A stretch of 64,000 bases of DNA from Mycetocola lacteus. Its GTDB lineage: Bacteria; Actinomycetota; Actinomycetes; Actinomycetales; Microbacteriaceae. This document shows, piece by piece, positions 26,577 to 35,019 of this stretch. A program made the position numbers and the translations under genes. The stretch is from NCBI RefSeq assembly GCF_003667575.1, contig NZ_RCUY01000009.1:310001-374000 (forward strand), in the 5' to 3' direction. Under the pieces are notes generated by a model. That model did not search any database. It was not told the DNA's origin and saw nothing but the letters and a program-made list of their open reading frames with translations. How positions within the stretch are numbered: position 1 is the first letter of the stretch; each line of letters opens with the position of its first letter.

Positions 26577-27271
26577 CGGATCACCTCAACAATCTCGGCC
26601 GCCTCAATCCGCCGGCCGGTATAGAACGGTACCTCTTCGCGCACGTGACGACGGGCGTCGGTCGCACGCAGTTCACGCATCATGTCGACCAGTTCGGTCA
26701 GCTCATCCGACTCGATCGGCAGAATCCACTCGTAGTCTCCCAGGGCAAAGGAGGACACGGTGTTGGCGATGGCCCCACGGAAGGTCGCACCCATCCGGCC
26801 GTGCTCGGCGAGCATGCGGGCACGCTCATCCTCGGGGAGCAGGTACCACTCGTAGCTGCGCACAAACGGGTAGACGGTGATCCACTGCTTGGGATCCTTG
26901 CCGGTCAGGAAGCCGGGCACGTGACGCTTATTGAACTCGGCCTCGCGGTGCACACCCAGCGCGTTCCAGGTGGGCAGCAGCTCGCGCAGCAGCTCGGTGC
27001 GGCGCAGCACGCGGGCGGCTGACTGCAGGTCCTCGGCGCGGTCGCCGTGGATCCAGATCATCAGGTCGGCGTCGGCGCGCAGGCCCGAGACGTCGTAGAA
27101 GCCACGGGTGACCACGCCGTTTTCGGCGAGGGTGTCCACGGCGGCGTTCAGCTCGGCCACGGCGGCGTCGGAGTACTCACCGCGGAACGCGGGGTTACGA
27201 CGCAGGACAAGCCAGAGGGTGTAACCGAAGGGAGAGTCCGGGGTGTTTACCGGGCTGGTGTCGATGGACAA
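26573..27271 (-). CDS. hemQ: coproheme decarboxylase
   Basis: 232 residues, chlorite dismutase superfamily. Converts coproheme to haem b with peroxide, the last step of the coproporphyrin route. His157 in LAEHGRMG is the proximal haem ligand. Tyr134 in ITVYPF is the catalytic Tyr, and His117 in KRHVPGF lies 17 residues before it, the distal-base His of actinobacterial enzymes. The end YTGRRI is typical. It lies 2 nt after hemY and overlaps hemH. Confidence 0.97.
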   Translation of the reverse strand: MSIDTSPVNTPDSPFGYTLWLVLRRNPAFRGEYSDAAVAELNAAVDTLAENGVVTRGFYDVSGLRADADLMIWIHGDRAEDLQSAARVLRRTELLRELLPTWNALGVHREAEFNKRHVPGFLTGKDPKQWITVYPFVRSYEWYLLPEDERARMLAEHGRMGATFRGAIANTVSSFALGDYEWILPIESDELTELVDMMRELRATDARRHVREEVPFYTGRRIEAAEIVEVIR

Positions 27272-27273
27272 AG

Positions 27274-28848
27274 CTACTCCTTTGAATTCGGACTGTTATC
27301 GGATGTGGGGGTCTGGGTGGGAGCGGCGAGTTCGCCGTTCTCCAGGTATTCGGCGGCGATCAGGTGGCGCACGCGCTTCGCCGTCTCATGGGCATCGGGG
27401 ACCACCGAGGCGAGCCCGGTTCCCGACAGCCAGGCACCGGTGACATCGAGTCCCGGAACCGCGGCCACGGCCGCGCGGATCCGCTCGGCCCGCTCCCGCG
27501 CACCCTGAGCAGAACCCGGCGGGGTGCTGCGCCAGCGGGTGCGGGCGAACCCGGCCACGGTATCGGCGGGCAGGTCCACGCCGAGGATCGCGGCGGCATC
27601 GGTGCGGGCGATCTCGGCCAGCTCGGCGTCGTCCCGCTCCCCCAGGGCTACCGGGTCGTAGGACAGCCGGACCGCGTGACGTCCGGGATGCTCGGCCAGC
27701 GCCTCTGCAAGCCAGGCCCACTTGGCACTCGAGTGGGTCAGGGCCTTGGCCTGGACGCCGCTCTGTCCGGCATGACCGGCGATCAGCACGCCGCTGCCGC
27801 GCGGGTGCCCGTCCAGGTTCGGGGCGTCCAGCAGCAGCGAGGCGAGGACCGCCTCGGGGGAAACCTGGGCGGTCTCCTCGGCCAGGGCCGAAACAACCGG
27901 AACCAGCAGGTCAAACGCGGGCAGCTCGGCCGTGGCCACAATCACCCGGTCGGCATAGAGCACCGTGTGATTTTCCAGGCGCAGGGTCCACAGCGTGTGC
28001 TCCCCCGGGCCCTCGGAAATCGAGTAACCCTCGGTGGCCACAAAGTCGTCGGAGTTGATGATCGGCAGGTCCTCGGCGGACACCGCACCGGCGAGCAGCC
28101 CGGCCACCGGCGTTCCGGTCTGGATCACACCGCCGCGGCGGATAATCTCCGCCGCCAATACCGAAACCAGCGTATGCATGCCGCCGATGATGCCCTCGAC
28201 CTTGGCACCCGCGCGGGCGGGGCCGGAGGCATCGGTGAGCTCGGCCACGGCCGCGCCCAGGGAACCGGTGCGGGTCAGCGCCTGGTTGAGGCCCGGGGCG
28301 ACGCGATCCACGTCGATCTCCTCGGGACCCACCGAATACACCCCGCGCACCACCGGGGTCACCAGCTCGGTGAGCACCGCATCGCCCATGCGCTTGCGCA
28401 CGAGCTCGGCGAGGTTCTTTTCGCGGCCGATGGTCAGCACCGGACGCACGCGGTCCAGGTAGGCGCGCATGACACCCTTGGACCCGATCACTCGGCGCAC
28501 ATCCTCGGCCAGCGGGTTAGCCGGGATTCCCAGCAGCGCGGTCTTGGGCAGCGGCACCGAGGCACCGTCGGTGCGGCGCAGCCAGGCACCGGCCGGGTTC
28601 GGGGCAACGATCTGGTCCTCAAGGCCCAGCTCCACCAGCAGCTCACGCACGTGGCCGCCGCGGGTCGCATAGCTCTCGGCACCGCCATCCAGGACGGTAT
28701 CGCCCACGGTGACCGGGGAGACCGATCCGCCCAGCAGGTCGGCGGCCTCGATCACCGTGACGCGGATACCCACGCGCAGGCAGTCGAGTGCGGCCACCAG
28801 GCCGGCGACCCCGCCGCCGACGATCACTACATGACGCGGTTCGATCAC
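27274..28848 (-). CDS. hemY: coproporphyrinogen III oxidase, HemY type (CgoX)
   Basis: 524 residues. FAD enzyme that oxidises coproporphyrinogen III to coproporphyrin III with oxygen. FAD motif VVIVGGGVAGLVAALDC at residues about 8-24; GAESYATRGG, PVVRGVYSVGPEEIDVD and the C-terminal VTGAWLSGTGLASVV are family features. A polar tail of about 25 residues follows. The start overlaps the hemE stop by 4 nt. No hemN, hemF or hemG of the protoporphyrin route is in the window. Confidence 0.96.
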   Translation of the reverse strand: MIEPRHVVIVGGGVAGLVAALDCLRVGIRVTVIEAADLLGGSVSPVTVGDTVLDGGAESYATRGGHVRELLVELGLEDQIVAPNPAGAWLRRTDGASVPLPKTALLGIPANPLAEDVRRVIGSKGVMRAYLDRVRPVLTIGREKNLAELVRKRMGDAVLTELVTPVVRGVYSVGPEEIDVDRVAPGLNQALTRTGSLGAAVAELTDASGPARAGAKVEGIIGGMHTLVSVLAAEIIRRGGVIQTGTPVAGLLAGAVSAEDLPIINSDDFVATEGYSISEGPGEHTLWTLRLENHTVLYADRVIVATAELPAFDLLVPVVSALAEETAQVSPEAVLASLLLDAPNLDGHPRGSGVLIAGHAGQSGVQAKALTHSSAKWAWLAEALAEHPGRHAVRLSYDPVALGERDDAELAEIARTDAAAILGVDLPADTVAGFARTRWRSTPPGSAQGARERAERIRAAVAAVPGLDVTGAWLSGTGLASVVPDAHETAKRVRHLIAAEYLENGELAAPTQTPTSDNSPNSKE

Positions 28849-29939
28849 AGCGAGTGCACCAGCTCTACCACGCGGGTCAGCACGGTCGGGTCGGTCTCCG
28901 GCGGGACGCCGTGCCCGAGGTTCATCACGTGGGCAGGGGCATCGAGCCCGCGGCGGTGCACGTCGCGCACGTGCGCCTCCAGAATGTTCCAGGGGGCGGC
29001 GAGCATCGCCGGGTCCACGTTGCCCTGAACCGGGACGGAGGCACCCAGGCGACGGATTCCCTCATCCAGCGGTGTGCGGTAGTCGATCCCCACCACGTCG
29101 GCCCCCACATCGCGCATCTGCGGGAGGATCTCGCCGGTGCCCACACCAAAGTGGACGATCGGCACGCGGGTTTCGGTGCCGGAGGCCTCGAAGGTCAGAT
29201 CACGCACGAAGTCGAGCACGCGAGCGCTGGCCGGGGCCACGTGACGCACGTAGTCCTCGGGCGAGAGCGATCCGGCCCAGGAGTCGAACAGCTGCGCGGC
29301 CGAGGCACCGGCGAGAACCTGGGCGCGCAGGAAGCGGCCGGTAATCTCGGCGGTCCAGGTCATCAGCGCGGCCCAGGATTCGGGGTCGGCGTGCATCATG
29401 GTGCGGGCGCGGATATGGTCCTTGCTCGGGCCACCCTCCACCAGGTAGGCGGCGAGGGTAAACGGCGCGCCGGCGAATCCGATCAGCGGGGTGGTGCCGA
29501 GCTCGGCCACGGTGCGGGCGACGGCGTCGATGATCGGGCCCAGGGCGCTGTCCAGCTGGGCGGGATCGTTCTGCACCAGCTCGGCCACGTCGGCGGCGGT
29601 GCGCACGGCCTTGCCCATGACCGGTCCGCGACCGGGCACGATCGACACATCCACGCCAACCAGCTTGAGCGGAACAACGATGTCGCTAAAGAAGATGCCC
29701 GCGTCCACCGCGTGGCGACGCACCGGCTGCAGCGTGATCTCGCTGGCCAGCTCCGGGGTGAGGCACGCCTGGAGCATTTCGGTGCCGACACGCAGTTCGC
29801 GGTACTCGGGCAGGGAACGCCCGGCCTGACGCATGAACCAGACGGGGGTCGTGGCCGGACGGATGCCGCGATACGCTGAAATCAGCGGGGATTCGGCGGT
29901 GAGGCCCGCCTGAAGCGGGTGTGTGGTGGGGACAAGCAT
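28845..29939 (-). CDS. hemE: uroporphyrinogen decarboxylase
   Basis: 364 residues. Removes four carboxyl groups to give coproporphyrinogen III. PVWFMRQAGRSLPEYR near residue 32 and GFAGAPFTLAAYLVEGG are signatures; the end NLGHGVPPETDP is also family-typical. First gene of the leftward hem operon and divergent from hemA, with dyads in the 119-bp spacer. Confidence 0.98.
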   Translation of the reverse strand: MLVPTTHPLQAGLTAESPLISAYRGIRPATTPVWFMRQAGRSLPEYRELRVGTEMLQACLTPELASEITLQPVRRHAVDAGIFFSDIVVPLKLVGVDVSIVPGRGPVMGKAVRTAADVAELVQNDPAQLDSALGPIIDAVARTVAELGTTPLIGFAGAPFTLAAYLVEGGPSKDHIRARTMMHADPESWAALMTWTAEITGRFLRAQVLAGASAAQLFDSWAGSLSPEDYVRHVAPASARVLDFVRDLTFEASGTETRVPIVHFGVGTGEILPQMRDVGADVVGIDYRTPLDEGIRRLGASVPVQGNVDPAMLAAPWNILEAHVRDVHRRGLDAPAHVMNLGHGVPPETDPTVLTRVVELVHSL

Positions 29940-29995
29940 GACCCCATCATCTCAAACCTCACGGCAAAAGTTGCCGACACCCGGTCGAGTCGCCA

Positions 29996-30010
29996 CCGAC
30001 AGAGTGTCGG
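29996..30010. promoter_or_regulatory. dyad in hemE-hemA spacer
   Basis: CCGACA-GAG-TGTCGG, perfect 6-bp arms. Another CCGACAC occurs at 29974-29980. It may be the binding site of a haem, iron or redox regulator shared by the divergent promoters; it does not match the DtxR/IdeR consensus. Confidence 0.5.
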
Positions 30011-30046
30011 GAAGTATGTCCCGGTCAGACGCGAAAAATCTGGGGT

Positions 30047-30058
30047 TAGTATGGATGG
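30047..30058 (+). promoter_or_regulatory. hemA: leaderless-type -10 of hemA
   Basis: TAGTAT (30047-30052) then 6 nt to the hemA GTG. The transcript would begin at or next to the start codon. No good -35 is seen. Confidence 0.65.
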
Positions 30059-31405
30059 GTGCTGATCTGTTTGACCGCGAGCCACAAGAACTCCTCCTTC
30101 GACCTTCTCGAACGTCTCTCCGCCGCCGAGGGACGCCTTGAGCGCGCCCTGCTGGACGCCGACCCGACCATCGCCGGGGCCGTCATCATCAATACCTGCA
30201 ACCGCTTTGAGGCGTATGTGGAACTCGATAGCGCGGGCACCCCGCCCCAGGCACGCGCGGCGCTGACCGCGGCCGCCGCGTCCTCGGCCAATCTCGACTC
30301 CGCCGAGCTGGTAGACACCTGGGATCTACACGTGGGCGAGGAAGCCGCACGACACCTGTTCGCCGTGTCCTCGGGCCTGGAATCCGTGGTCGTGGGCGAG
30401 GGAGAAATCGCCGGTCAGGTGCGCCGGGCCCTGGAATTTGCCCGCGCCGAGGACACCACCACGAGCGACCTCGAACGACTGTTTCAGCGCGCCTCGCAGA
30501 CCTCCCGTGCAGTCAAAAACAAAACCCCGCTGGGACGCGCCGGACGCTCCCTGGTGCGCCTGGCCCTCGACCTCAGCGACAGTCGCGTGCCCGACTGGTC
30601 GGCCCTGCGCGTGCTGCTGATCGGTACCGGTGCCTACGCCGGGGCCAGCCTGGCCGCGCTGCGCGATCGCGGCGTGACCCAGGTGTCGGTCTACTCCCCC
30701 TCGGGACGCGCGGCAAAGTTCGCCCAAAGCCACGATATTGAACCGGTGGCCGCCGCCGACTTTGAGACCGCGGTGGCCGAAGCCTCGCTGATTGTGACCT
30801 GCACCACGGCCACCGACTATGTACTGGATGCCGACACGGTAACCACCGGAAGGCGACACGCTCCGCTCGCGCCGCCGCAGCTCGGACACGAGGATGCACC
30901 CGGCTGCCCGGTGATCGCCCCCGCCCGCCAGCTGGTGATTGACCTGGGCCTGCCCCGCAACGTCAACCCCAACGTGGTGGAGGCCGGGAGCATCGAGCTG
31001 CTGGATCTGGAAACCATTCGTCTGCACGCCCCGCTTGAGGAGGTCCAGGCTACCGATCACGCCCGCGTGCTGGTCAACCGGGCCGCCAAGAAGTTCATTC
31101 AGGTGACGTCCGAGCAGGGCCTCGACCCGGCCGTGGTCGCGATGCGTCGACACGCCCATGCGATCCTCGAGGAGGAGGTGGCTCGGGTGGCCCCGCGCGA
31201 CCCCGACGGCGTGGCCGAACGCGCGCTGCGCCACCTGATGGGACGGATGCTGCACGTGCCCACCGTGCGCGCTCGGGAGCTCGCCCGAGCCGGTGAGCAC
31301 GACCGCTATCTGGAGGCGCTGGAGACCCTGCTGGGACTCGCGGTGCCCGCCGCCGCGGACCAGGTCGAGGCCGAGGTGCCGGAATCGAACCGTCGGGCGT
31401 CGTAA
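30059..31405 (+). CDS. hemA: glutamyl-tRNA reductase
   Basis: 448 residues. NADPH-dependent reduction of glutamyl-tRNA to glutamate-1-semialdehyde, first and usually rate-limiting step. MLICLTASHKNSSFDLLERL at the N-terminus, catalytic Cys47 in INTCNRFEAYV, GEGEIAGQVRRALEFA and RAGRSLVRLALD are signatures; the C-terminal dimer helices follow. GTG start with a TAGTAT box 6 nt upstream. Transcribed away from the rest of the pathway. Confidence 0.98.
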   Translation: MLICLTASHKNSSFDLLERLSAAEGRLERALLDADPTIAGAVIINTCNRFEAYVELDSAGTPPQARAALTAAAASSANLDSAELVDTWDLHVGEEAARHLFAVSSGLESVVVGEGEIAGQVRRALEFARAEDTTTSDLERLFQRASQTSRAVKNKTPLGRAGRSLVRLALDLSDSRVPDWSALRVLLIGTGAYAGASLAALRDRGVTQVSVYSPSGRAAKFAQSHDIEPVAAADFETAVAEASLIVTCTTATDYVLDADTVTTGRRHAPLAPPQLGHEDAPGCPVIAPARQLVIDLGLPRNVNPNVVEAGSIELLDLETIRLHAPLEEVQATDHARVLVNRAAKKFIQVTSEQGLDPAVVAMRRHAHAILEEEVARVAPRDPDGVAERALRHLMGRMLHVPTVRARELARAGEHDRYLEALETLLGLAVPAAADQVEAEVPESNRRAS

Positions 31406-31453
31406 CGTCGACACCACGTCGGCACGATTCCCCTAAATTCGCGCTACCGTGTG

Positions 31454-31469
31454 GTGAGGATACCCTCAC
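31454..31469. promoter_or_regulatory. dyad upstream of siderophore-type ATPase
   Basis: GTGAGG-ATAC-CCTCAC, perfect 6-bp arms, 26 nt upstream of the ABC ATPase start. The AGG-N4-CCT spacing rules out a standard DtxR box. Confidence 0.4.
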
Positions 31470-31495
31470 TACACCCCATCCACGTCGGGAGAAAC

Positions 31496-32374
31496 ATGAC
31501 CCAGCAGGCAGCGATGAACGTCCCGTCACACGCCACCACACACACCGACGCCGCATCGACCGAGGCAGGCGCGAAGCTGCGCACCGACGCGGTCTCGATC
31601 GGCTACGATCGCCGGGTCATCAGCTCCGAGCTCTCGGTCGAGATTCCCGACGGCTCGTTTACGGTGATCGTGGGACCCAACGCGTGCGGGAAGTCGACCC
31701 TGCTGCGCTCGCTGGCCCGGCTGATCACCCCGAGTGAGGGCACCGTGCTGCTGGACGGAGGCGACATCGCCAAGCTCGGCACCAAGGAGCTCGCGCGCCG
31801 GCTGGGCCTGCTGCCGCAGACCTCGATTGCGCCCGATGGCATCCGGGTGGCCGATCTGGTGGCCCGCGGGCGCTACCCGCACCAGGGACTGTTCACCCGC
31901 TGGTCAGCCGCCGATGAGGCCGCCGTGTCCGCGGCGCTTGCCGCCACCAAGACCACCGAGCTCGCCGACCGCCTGGTGGAGGAGCTCTCCGGTGGACAGC
32001 GTCAGCGCGTATGGGTCGCGATGGTCCTGGCCCAGGAAACCGGGGCCGTGCTCCTGGATGAGCCAACCACCTACCTCGACATCGCCCACCAAATCGACGT
32101 CCTCGAACTCTTCCGCGACCTGAACCAGGGTGGACAAACCCTGGTGGCGGTGCTGCACGACCTCAACCACGCCGCACGCTACGCGACCCACGTGATCGCG
32201 ATGAAGGACGGCGCCGTGCGCGCCAGCGGAACCCCCACCGAGGTCATCACCGAGGAACTGGTCGAGGATGTCTTCTCGCTGCCCTGCCGTGTGATCACCG
32301 ACCCGGTCACCGGCTCACCCCTGGTGATCCCGCTCGGCCGCTCCACCACAACTGAGGCACCCGCGGCACCGTAA
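31496..32374 (+). CDS. ABC transporter ATPase, iron-siderophore type
   Basis: 292 residues. FepC/FhuC-like ATPase: Walker A GPNACGKSTLLR, Q-loop LLPQTS, RGRYPHQGLF typical of iron-siderophore/haem/B12 ATPases, signature LSGGQRQRVW, Walker B LLDEPTTYLD. ATG follows GGGAGAAAC. No permease or binding protein is adjacent, so it is an orphan here that may serve a distant FecCD-type permease. Its position next to hemA ties iron supply to haem synthesis by context only. Extra 30 residues at each end are Ala/Thr-rich. Confidence 0.9.
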   Translation: MTQQAAMNVPSHATTHTDAASTEAGAKLRTDAVSIGYDRRVISSELSVEIPDGSFTVIVGPNACGKSTLLRSLARLITPSEGTVLLDGGDIAKLGTKELARRLGLLPQTSIAPDGIRVADLVARGRYPHQGLFTRWSAADEAAVSAALAATKTTELADRLVEELSGGQRQRVWVAMVLAQETGAVLLDEPTTYLDIAHQIDVLELFRDLNQGGQTLVAVLHDLNHAARYATHVIAMKDGAVRASGTPTEVITEELVEDVFSLPCRVITDPVTGSPLVIPLGRSTTTEAPAAP

Positions 32375-32388
32375 CCTCAGCGCCTGCA

Positions 32389-32484
32389 CTTGCATTTGCA
32401 TTTGCATTTGCATTTGCATTTGCATTTGCACCAGTATCGGCGTGGTGTCGATATCGGCGTGGGCACCGGTATCGGTATCGGTAT
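32389..32484. repeat. hexanucleotide arrays TTTGCA and CGGTAT
   Basis: Six exact TTTGCA units (32395-32430) preceded by one degenerate unit (CTTGCA), then imperfect TATCGGCGTGG copies and three exact CGGTAT units (32467-32484). They are AT-rich or mixed, unlike the host sequence, and lie 14 nt after the ABC ATPase stop in non-coding DNA. Confidence 0.95.
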
Positions 32485-32575
32485 CGGCACGGTCTACTAT
32501 CCCTGGACGCCGTCTCACCAGGACCCGGCCACACTCGATCGTCATCACGGGGGCATCCCCCTTCCGCGCGCGACC

Positions 32576-32608
32576 CCGTTTTGACACGTCAATTACGCGT
32601 CAAAACGG
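32576..32608. terminator. hairpin between repeat arrays
   Basis: CCGTTTTGACACGT (32576-32589) pairs with ACGCGTCAAAACGG (32595-32608) with one mismatch and a 5-nt loop. It separates the hexamer from the octamer arrays. It may end the ABC ATPase transcript or be a protein-binding dyad. Confidence 0.5.
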
Positions 32609-32632
32609 TGTCGCGTTTAACAAGGCAGGTGC

Positions 32633-32836
32633 CTCAACGTCTCAGCGTCTCAGCGTCTCAGCGTCTCAGCGTCTCCACACCCCAGCATCCCGGTGCCCCA
32701 GCGTCAGCGTCCCGGCATCCCAGCATCCCAGCATCCCAGCATCCCAGCATCCCAGCGTCTCGGCACCCCGGCTTCCCGGCATCCCGGCATCCCAGCATCC
32801 CTGCGTCGGTCACCCAACACCCAGGCACCCCGGCAG
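32633..32836. repeat. octanucleotide tandem array, consensus CYCRGCRT
   Basis: About 25 consecutive 8-bp units: CTCAGCGT four times after one CTCAACGT, then variants of CCCAGCAT and CCCGGCAT, including four exact CCCAGCAT in a row (32719-32750). One unit is 6 bp (32705-32710), and the last units (from 32807) are irregular. There is no stop codon in any plus frame across the core, so it reads as 8-residue repeats (ASQHPSIP), but no start or ribosome site supports a gene. It is probably a hypervariable VNTR. 32837-32937 has nothing else recognisable. Confidence 0.9.
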
Positions 32837-32937
32837 CTTAGTAGCCCTGTCTCGCGGTGCTGGCCGTGAGCCCCATGGACGTCGCGGACGTGCGCATGGC
32901 GTGTATTCCGCGATGCGCAATCTCCGGGGAGGACGCC

Positions 32938-33735
32938 CTAGCGCAGCCGCCGGTATCGCTCGACCGTCTGCAGGTCCTGGTGCTGGCCGCCGGAGTGGGT
33001 GATCGAGGTCTCGGCGAGGCTGAACTGGCTAGCGTGGGCGGCGTGGGCGGCACGCACACTCGCCGCGTGAGCGTCGCGGCGAATCTCCAGGTCGAAGTCC
33101 GTGTCCGCCGGATCCAGCACCACAAACAGTGGCAGGTCCAGGGCTGTGGCGACCCGCAGCGTCGCCTCGTGGGTGGCAAGGTGATCGGGGTGTCCGTAGC
33201 CGCCGTCGGAGTCATAGGTGACCAGAGCGCAGAGACCCGATGCATCGGACGCTGAGGACGCAGACGCAGACGCAGTCACAGCCGCAGCCGTAGCCGCAGC
33301 CACACCCGAGTCGACCGGCCCGGCGGCCAGGATCAGCGCGCGCAGGTCGGCATCCACCTCATCCGGGTCGGCGGCGGTCAGGGCCTCGGGATCGCGGTCG
33401 GGGGCGGGGGCCGCGCGTCCATCGGCACCCCAGACCATACCCGAGTCACGGTAGTGACGGCGCCCCTCGCCCAGGTAGTGGTGCCGGGTCACTCCGAGCG
33501 CACTCAGGGCCGCACGCAGCTCCTCGGCGCGCACGGCGGTCAGGTCGGCACCCTCCGGGACCGAGCCGGGCACGATCTCCCCGCGTTCGCCTCGGGTCGC
33601 GGTAATCACGGTCACGGGGACTGACGCCTCGGCGAGCGCGGCGATCAGCGCCGACGTGGTGAGGGTTTCATCGTCGGGATGTGCGTGCACAAACACCACC
33701 CCCGGGCTGAACACCGCGGGGAGCGCGCTAGTCAT
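32938..33735 (-). CDS. PIG-L family deacetylase, MshB-like
   Basis: 265 residues. Zinc-dependent N-acetylglucosaminyl deacetylase fold: HPDDE at residues 19-23 and GHPDH at 181-185 hold the metal and base residues; RRHYRDSGM lies between. Residues 143-167 are an Ala/Ser/Thr/Val insert made of 6-bp repeats, not needed by the family. Adjacent to an MshA-like glycosyltransferase and overlapping it by 8 nt, so GlcNAc-inositol deacetylation in mycothiol synthesis is likely. Alternatives are other GlcNAc-conjugate deacetylases. Confidence 0.82.
   Translation of the reverse strand: MTSALPAVFSPGVVFVHAHPDDETLTTSALIAALAEASVPVTVITATRGERGEIVPGSVPEGADLTAVRAEELRAALSALGVTRHHYLGEGRRHYRDSGMVWGADGRAAPAPDRDPEALTAADPDEVDADLRALILAAGPVDSGVAAATAAAVTASASASSASDASGLCALVTYDSDGGYGHPDHLATHEATLRVATALDLPLFVVLDPADTDFDLEIRRDAHAASVRAAHAAHASQFSLAETSITHSGGQHQDLQTVERYRRLR
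33251..33300 (-). repeat. hexamer repeat inside MshB-like gene
   Basis: GACGCA/GCCGCA-type 6-bp units in frame, encoding the Ala/Ser/Thr insert. Another slippage-prone tract within 1 kb of the two arrays at 32389-32836; length changes by 6 bp would keep the frame. Confidence 0.75.
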
Positions 33736-34882
33736 GAGCCGGTGCCGCGATCAGCTCGGTGTACAGCTCGCGCACGCGAGCGGCGGCCACCCGGGAGTCG
33801 GTTTCGGCCGAGTACTCGCGGCCACGCTGGCCCAGCTCCCGGCGACGCTCGGGGTCGTTCATCAGCGACATGATCGCCTCAGCCCACAGCTCGGGGCTGC
33901 GCTCATCCACGAGGAGACCGCTGACACCCTCACGCACGGCGTCCTGCAGCCCGCCGGCGCGGGAGGCAATCACCGGGACACCGCTCGCGGCCCCCTCGGT
34001 GGCGACCAATCCGAATGTTTCCGAGTAGGAGGGAATCAGCACGATCGCGGCCGACCGCATGGCCGCGGCCAGGTGCTCGCGGTCTAGGCTGCCCAGCAGA
34101 CGGATGTCGACCCCGGCAGCCGCAGCGTGATCGGTGATGCGACGTCGGTGCGTGGGTGTTCCTCCGCCGGCGATCCGCAGCTCGGGTCGCTCATCCACGG
34201 GGATGTGGGCGAGCGCGTCGATGGCCAGATCGATGCCCTTGACCGTGCGCAGGCGTGCGGCGATCAGCAGGTAGTCCCCGGCTGGTCCGCCCGGGTGGAA
34301 GAGTTCGCGGTCCACACCCGGTGCCACCACGCGCACGTTGCCCTCGGTGATCTGTGCGGCCTCGGCGCGGCTGAGTGAGATGACCAGGTCGCTCTCGCGG
34401 GCAAGCCAAGCCTCTCCGCGGAACCGCTCGGGCTCCTGTGGGCCGGCTCCTGGTGGACGCAGGGTCGCGGTGAGGGCGGCCAGGGTATGGAAGGTCTGCA
34501 CGTGCGGGACACCCCAGGCGCGGGCCACCGGCAGCGCGGCCATCCCTGAGTACCAGTAGTGGGAGTGGATCAGATCATAGCGCTCCCCGGCGGCGAGCTC
34601 GCGAGAGAACGCCTCGATCAGCGGCGGCAGCAGGTCCGGCTTGTCCAGGTAGCGGGGGTCGCCATCATCGATCAGGCGAACCCGCAGGCCCGGCTCCAGC
34701 TCCACCACGGCGGGGTCGTTGGGGTCGGTGCGTCGCGTGATCAAATCCACCCGTTCCCCGGCACGCACCAGGGCGCGAGCGAGGGTGAGCAGGTAGATGG
34801 TCATCCCACCGGCCTCACCGGATCCAACCGGTTCGAGCGGGGAAGAGTGCAGGGCGACAAGCGCAATGCGACGTGCGGTCAC
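33728..34882 (-). CDS. glycosyltransferase group 1, MshA-like
   Basis: 384 residues from GTG at 34882 (GGAAGGAA 7 nt upstream; a frame 17 codons longer has no such site). GT4 fold: N-terminal ALVALHSSPLEPVGSGEAGGM binds the sugar nucleotide region, YDLIHSHYWYSGM is characteristic of MshA and sucrose-phosphate synthase-like enzymes, and PSYSETFGLVATEGAASG carries the EX7E motif. MshA joins GlcNAc to inositol-3-phosphate, the first mycothiol step. The coupling to a PIG-L gene supports that. Confidence 0.82.
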   Translation of the reverse strand: MTARRIALVALHSSPLEPVGSGEAGGMTIYLLTLARALVRAGERVDLITRRTDPNDPAVVELEPGLRVRLIDDGDPRYLDKPDLLPPLIEAFSRELAAGERYDLIHSHYWYSGMAALPVARAWGVPHVQTFHTLAALTATLRPPGAGPQEPERFRGEAWLARESDLVISLSRAEAAQITEGNVRVVAPGVDRELFHPGGPAGDYLLIAARLRTVKGIDLAIDALAHIPVDERPELRIAGGGTPTHRRRITDHAAAAGVDIRLLGSLDREHLAAAMRSAAIVLIPSYSETFGLVATEGAASGVPVIASRAGGLQDAVREGVSGLLVDERSPELWAEAIMSLMNDPERRRELGQRGREYSAETDSRVAAARVRELYTELIAAPAHD

Positions 34883-35019
34883 GGCGATATTCCTTCCGAG
34901 GGCCCGCGATTGTGAGGGCGAGCCACGGGTCAACGTTACCGGCTTCCCCGGTCCAACCTCACATTTGGTGGGCGGTGCGCGTTAGCCTGACAGAACATGC
35001 CACCCACCCCGAGGATTCC

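Noticed and set aside
31454-31469. DtxR/IdeR iron box before the siderophore-type ATPase
   Set aside because: AGG and CCT halves are 4 nt apart instead of the 9 in the TTAGGTTAGGCTAACCTAA consensus.
32633-32836. Octamer array as a CRISPR
   Set aside because: Units are only 8 bp and abut each other with no spacers, and no cas gene lies in the window.
32442-33002. Forward ORF of 186 codons across the repeats as a gene
   Set aside because: No ribosome site, composition dictated by the repeats, and its end lies inside the MshB-like gene on the other strand.
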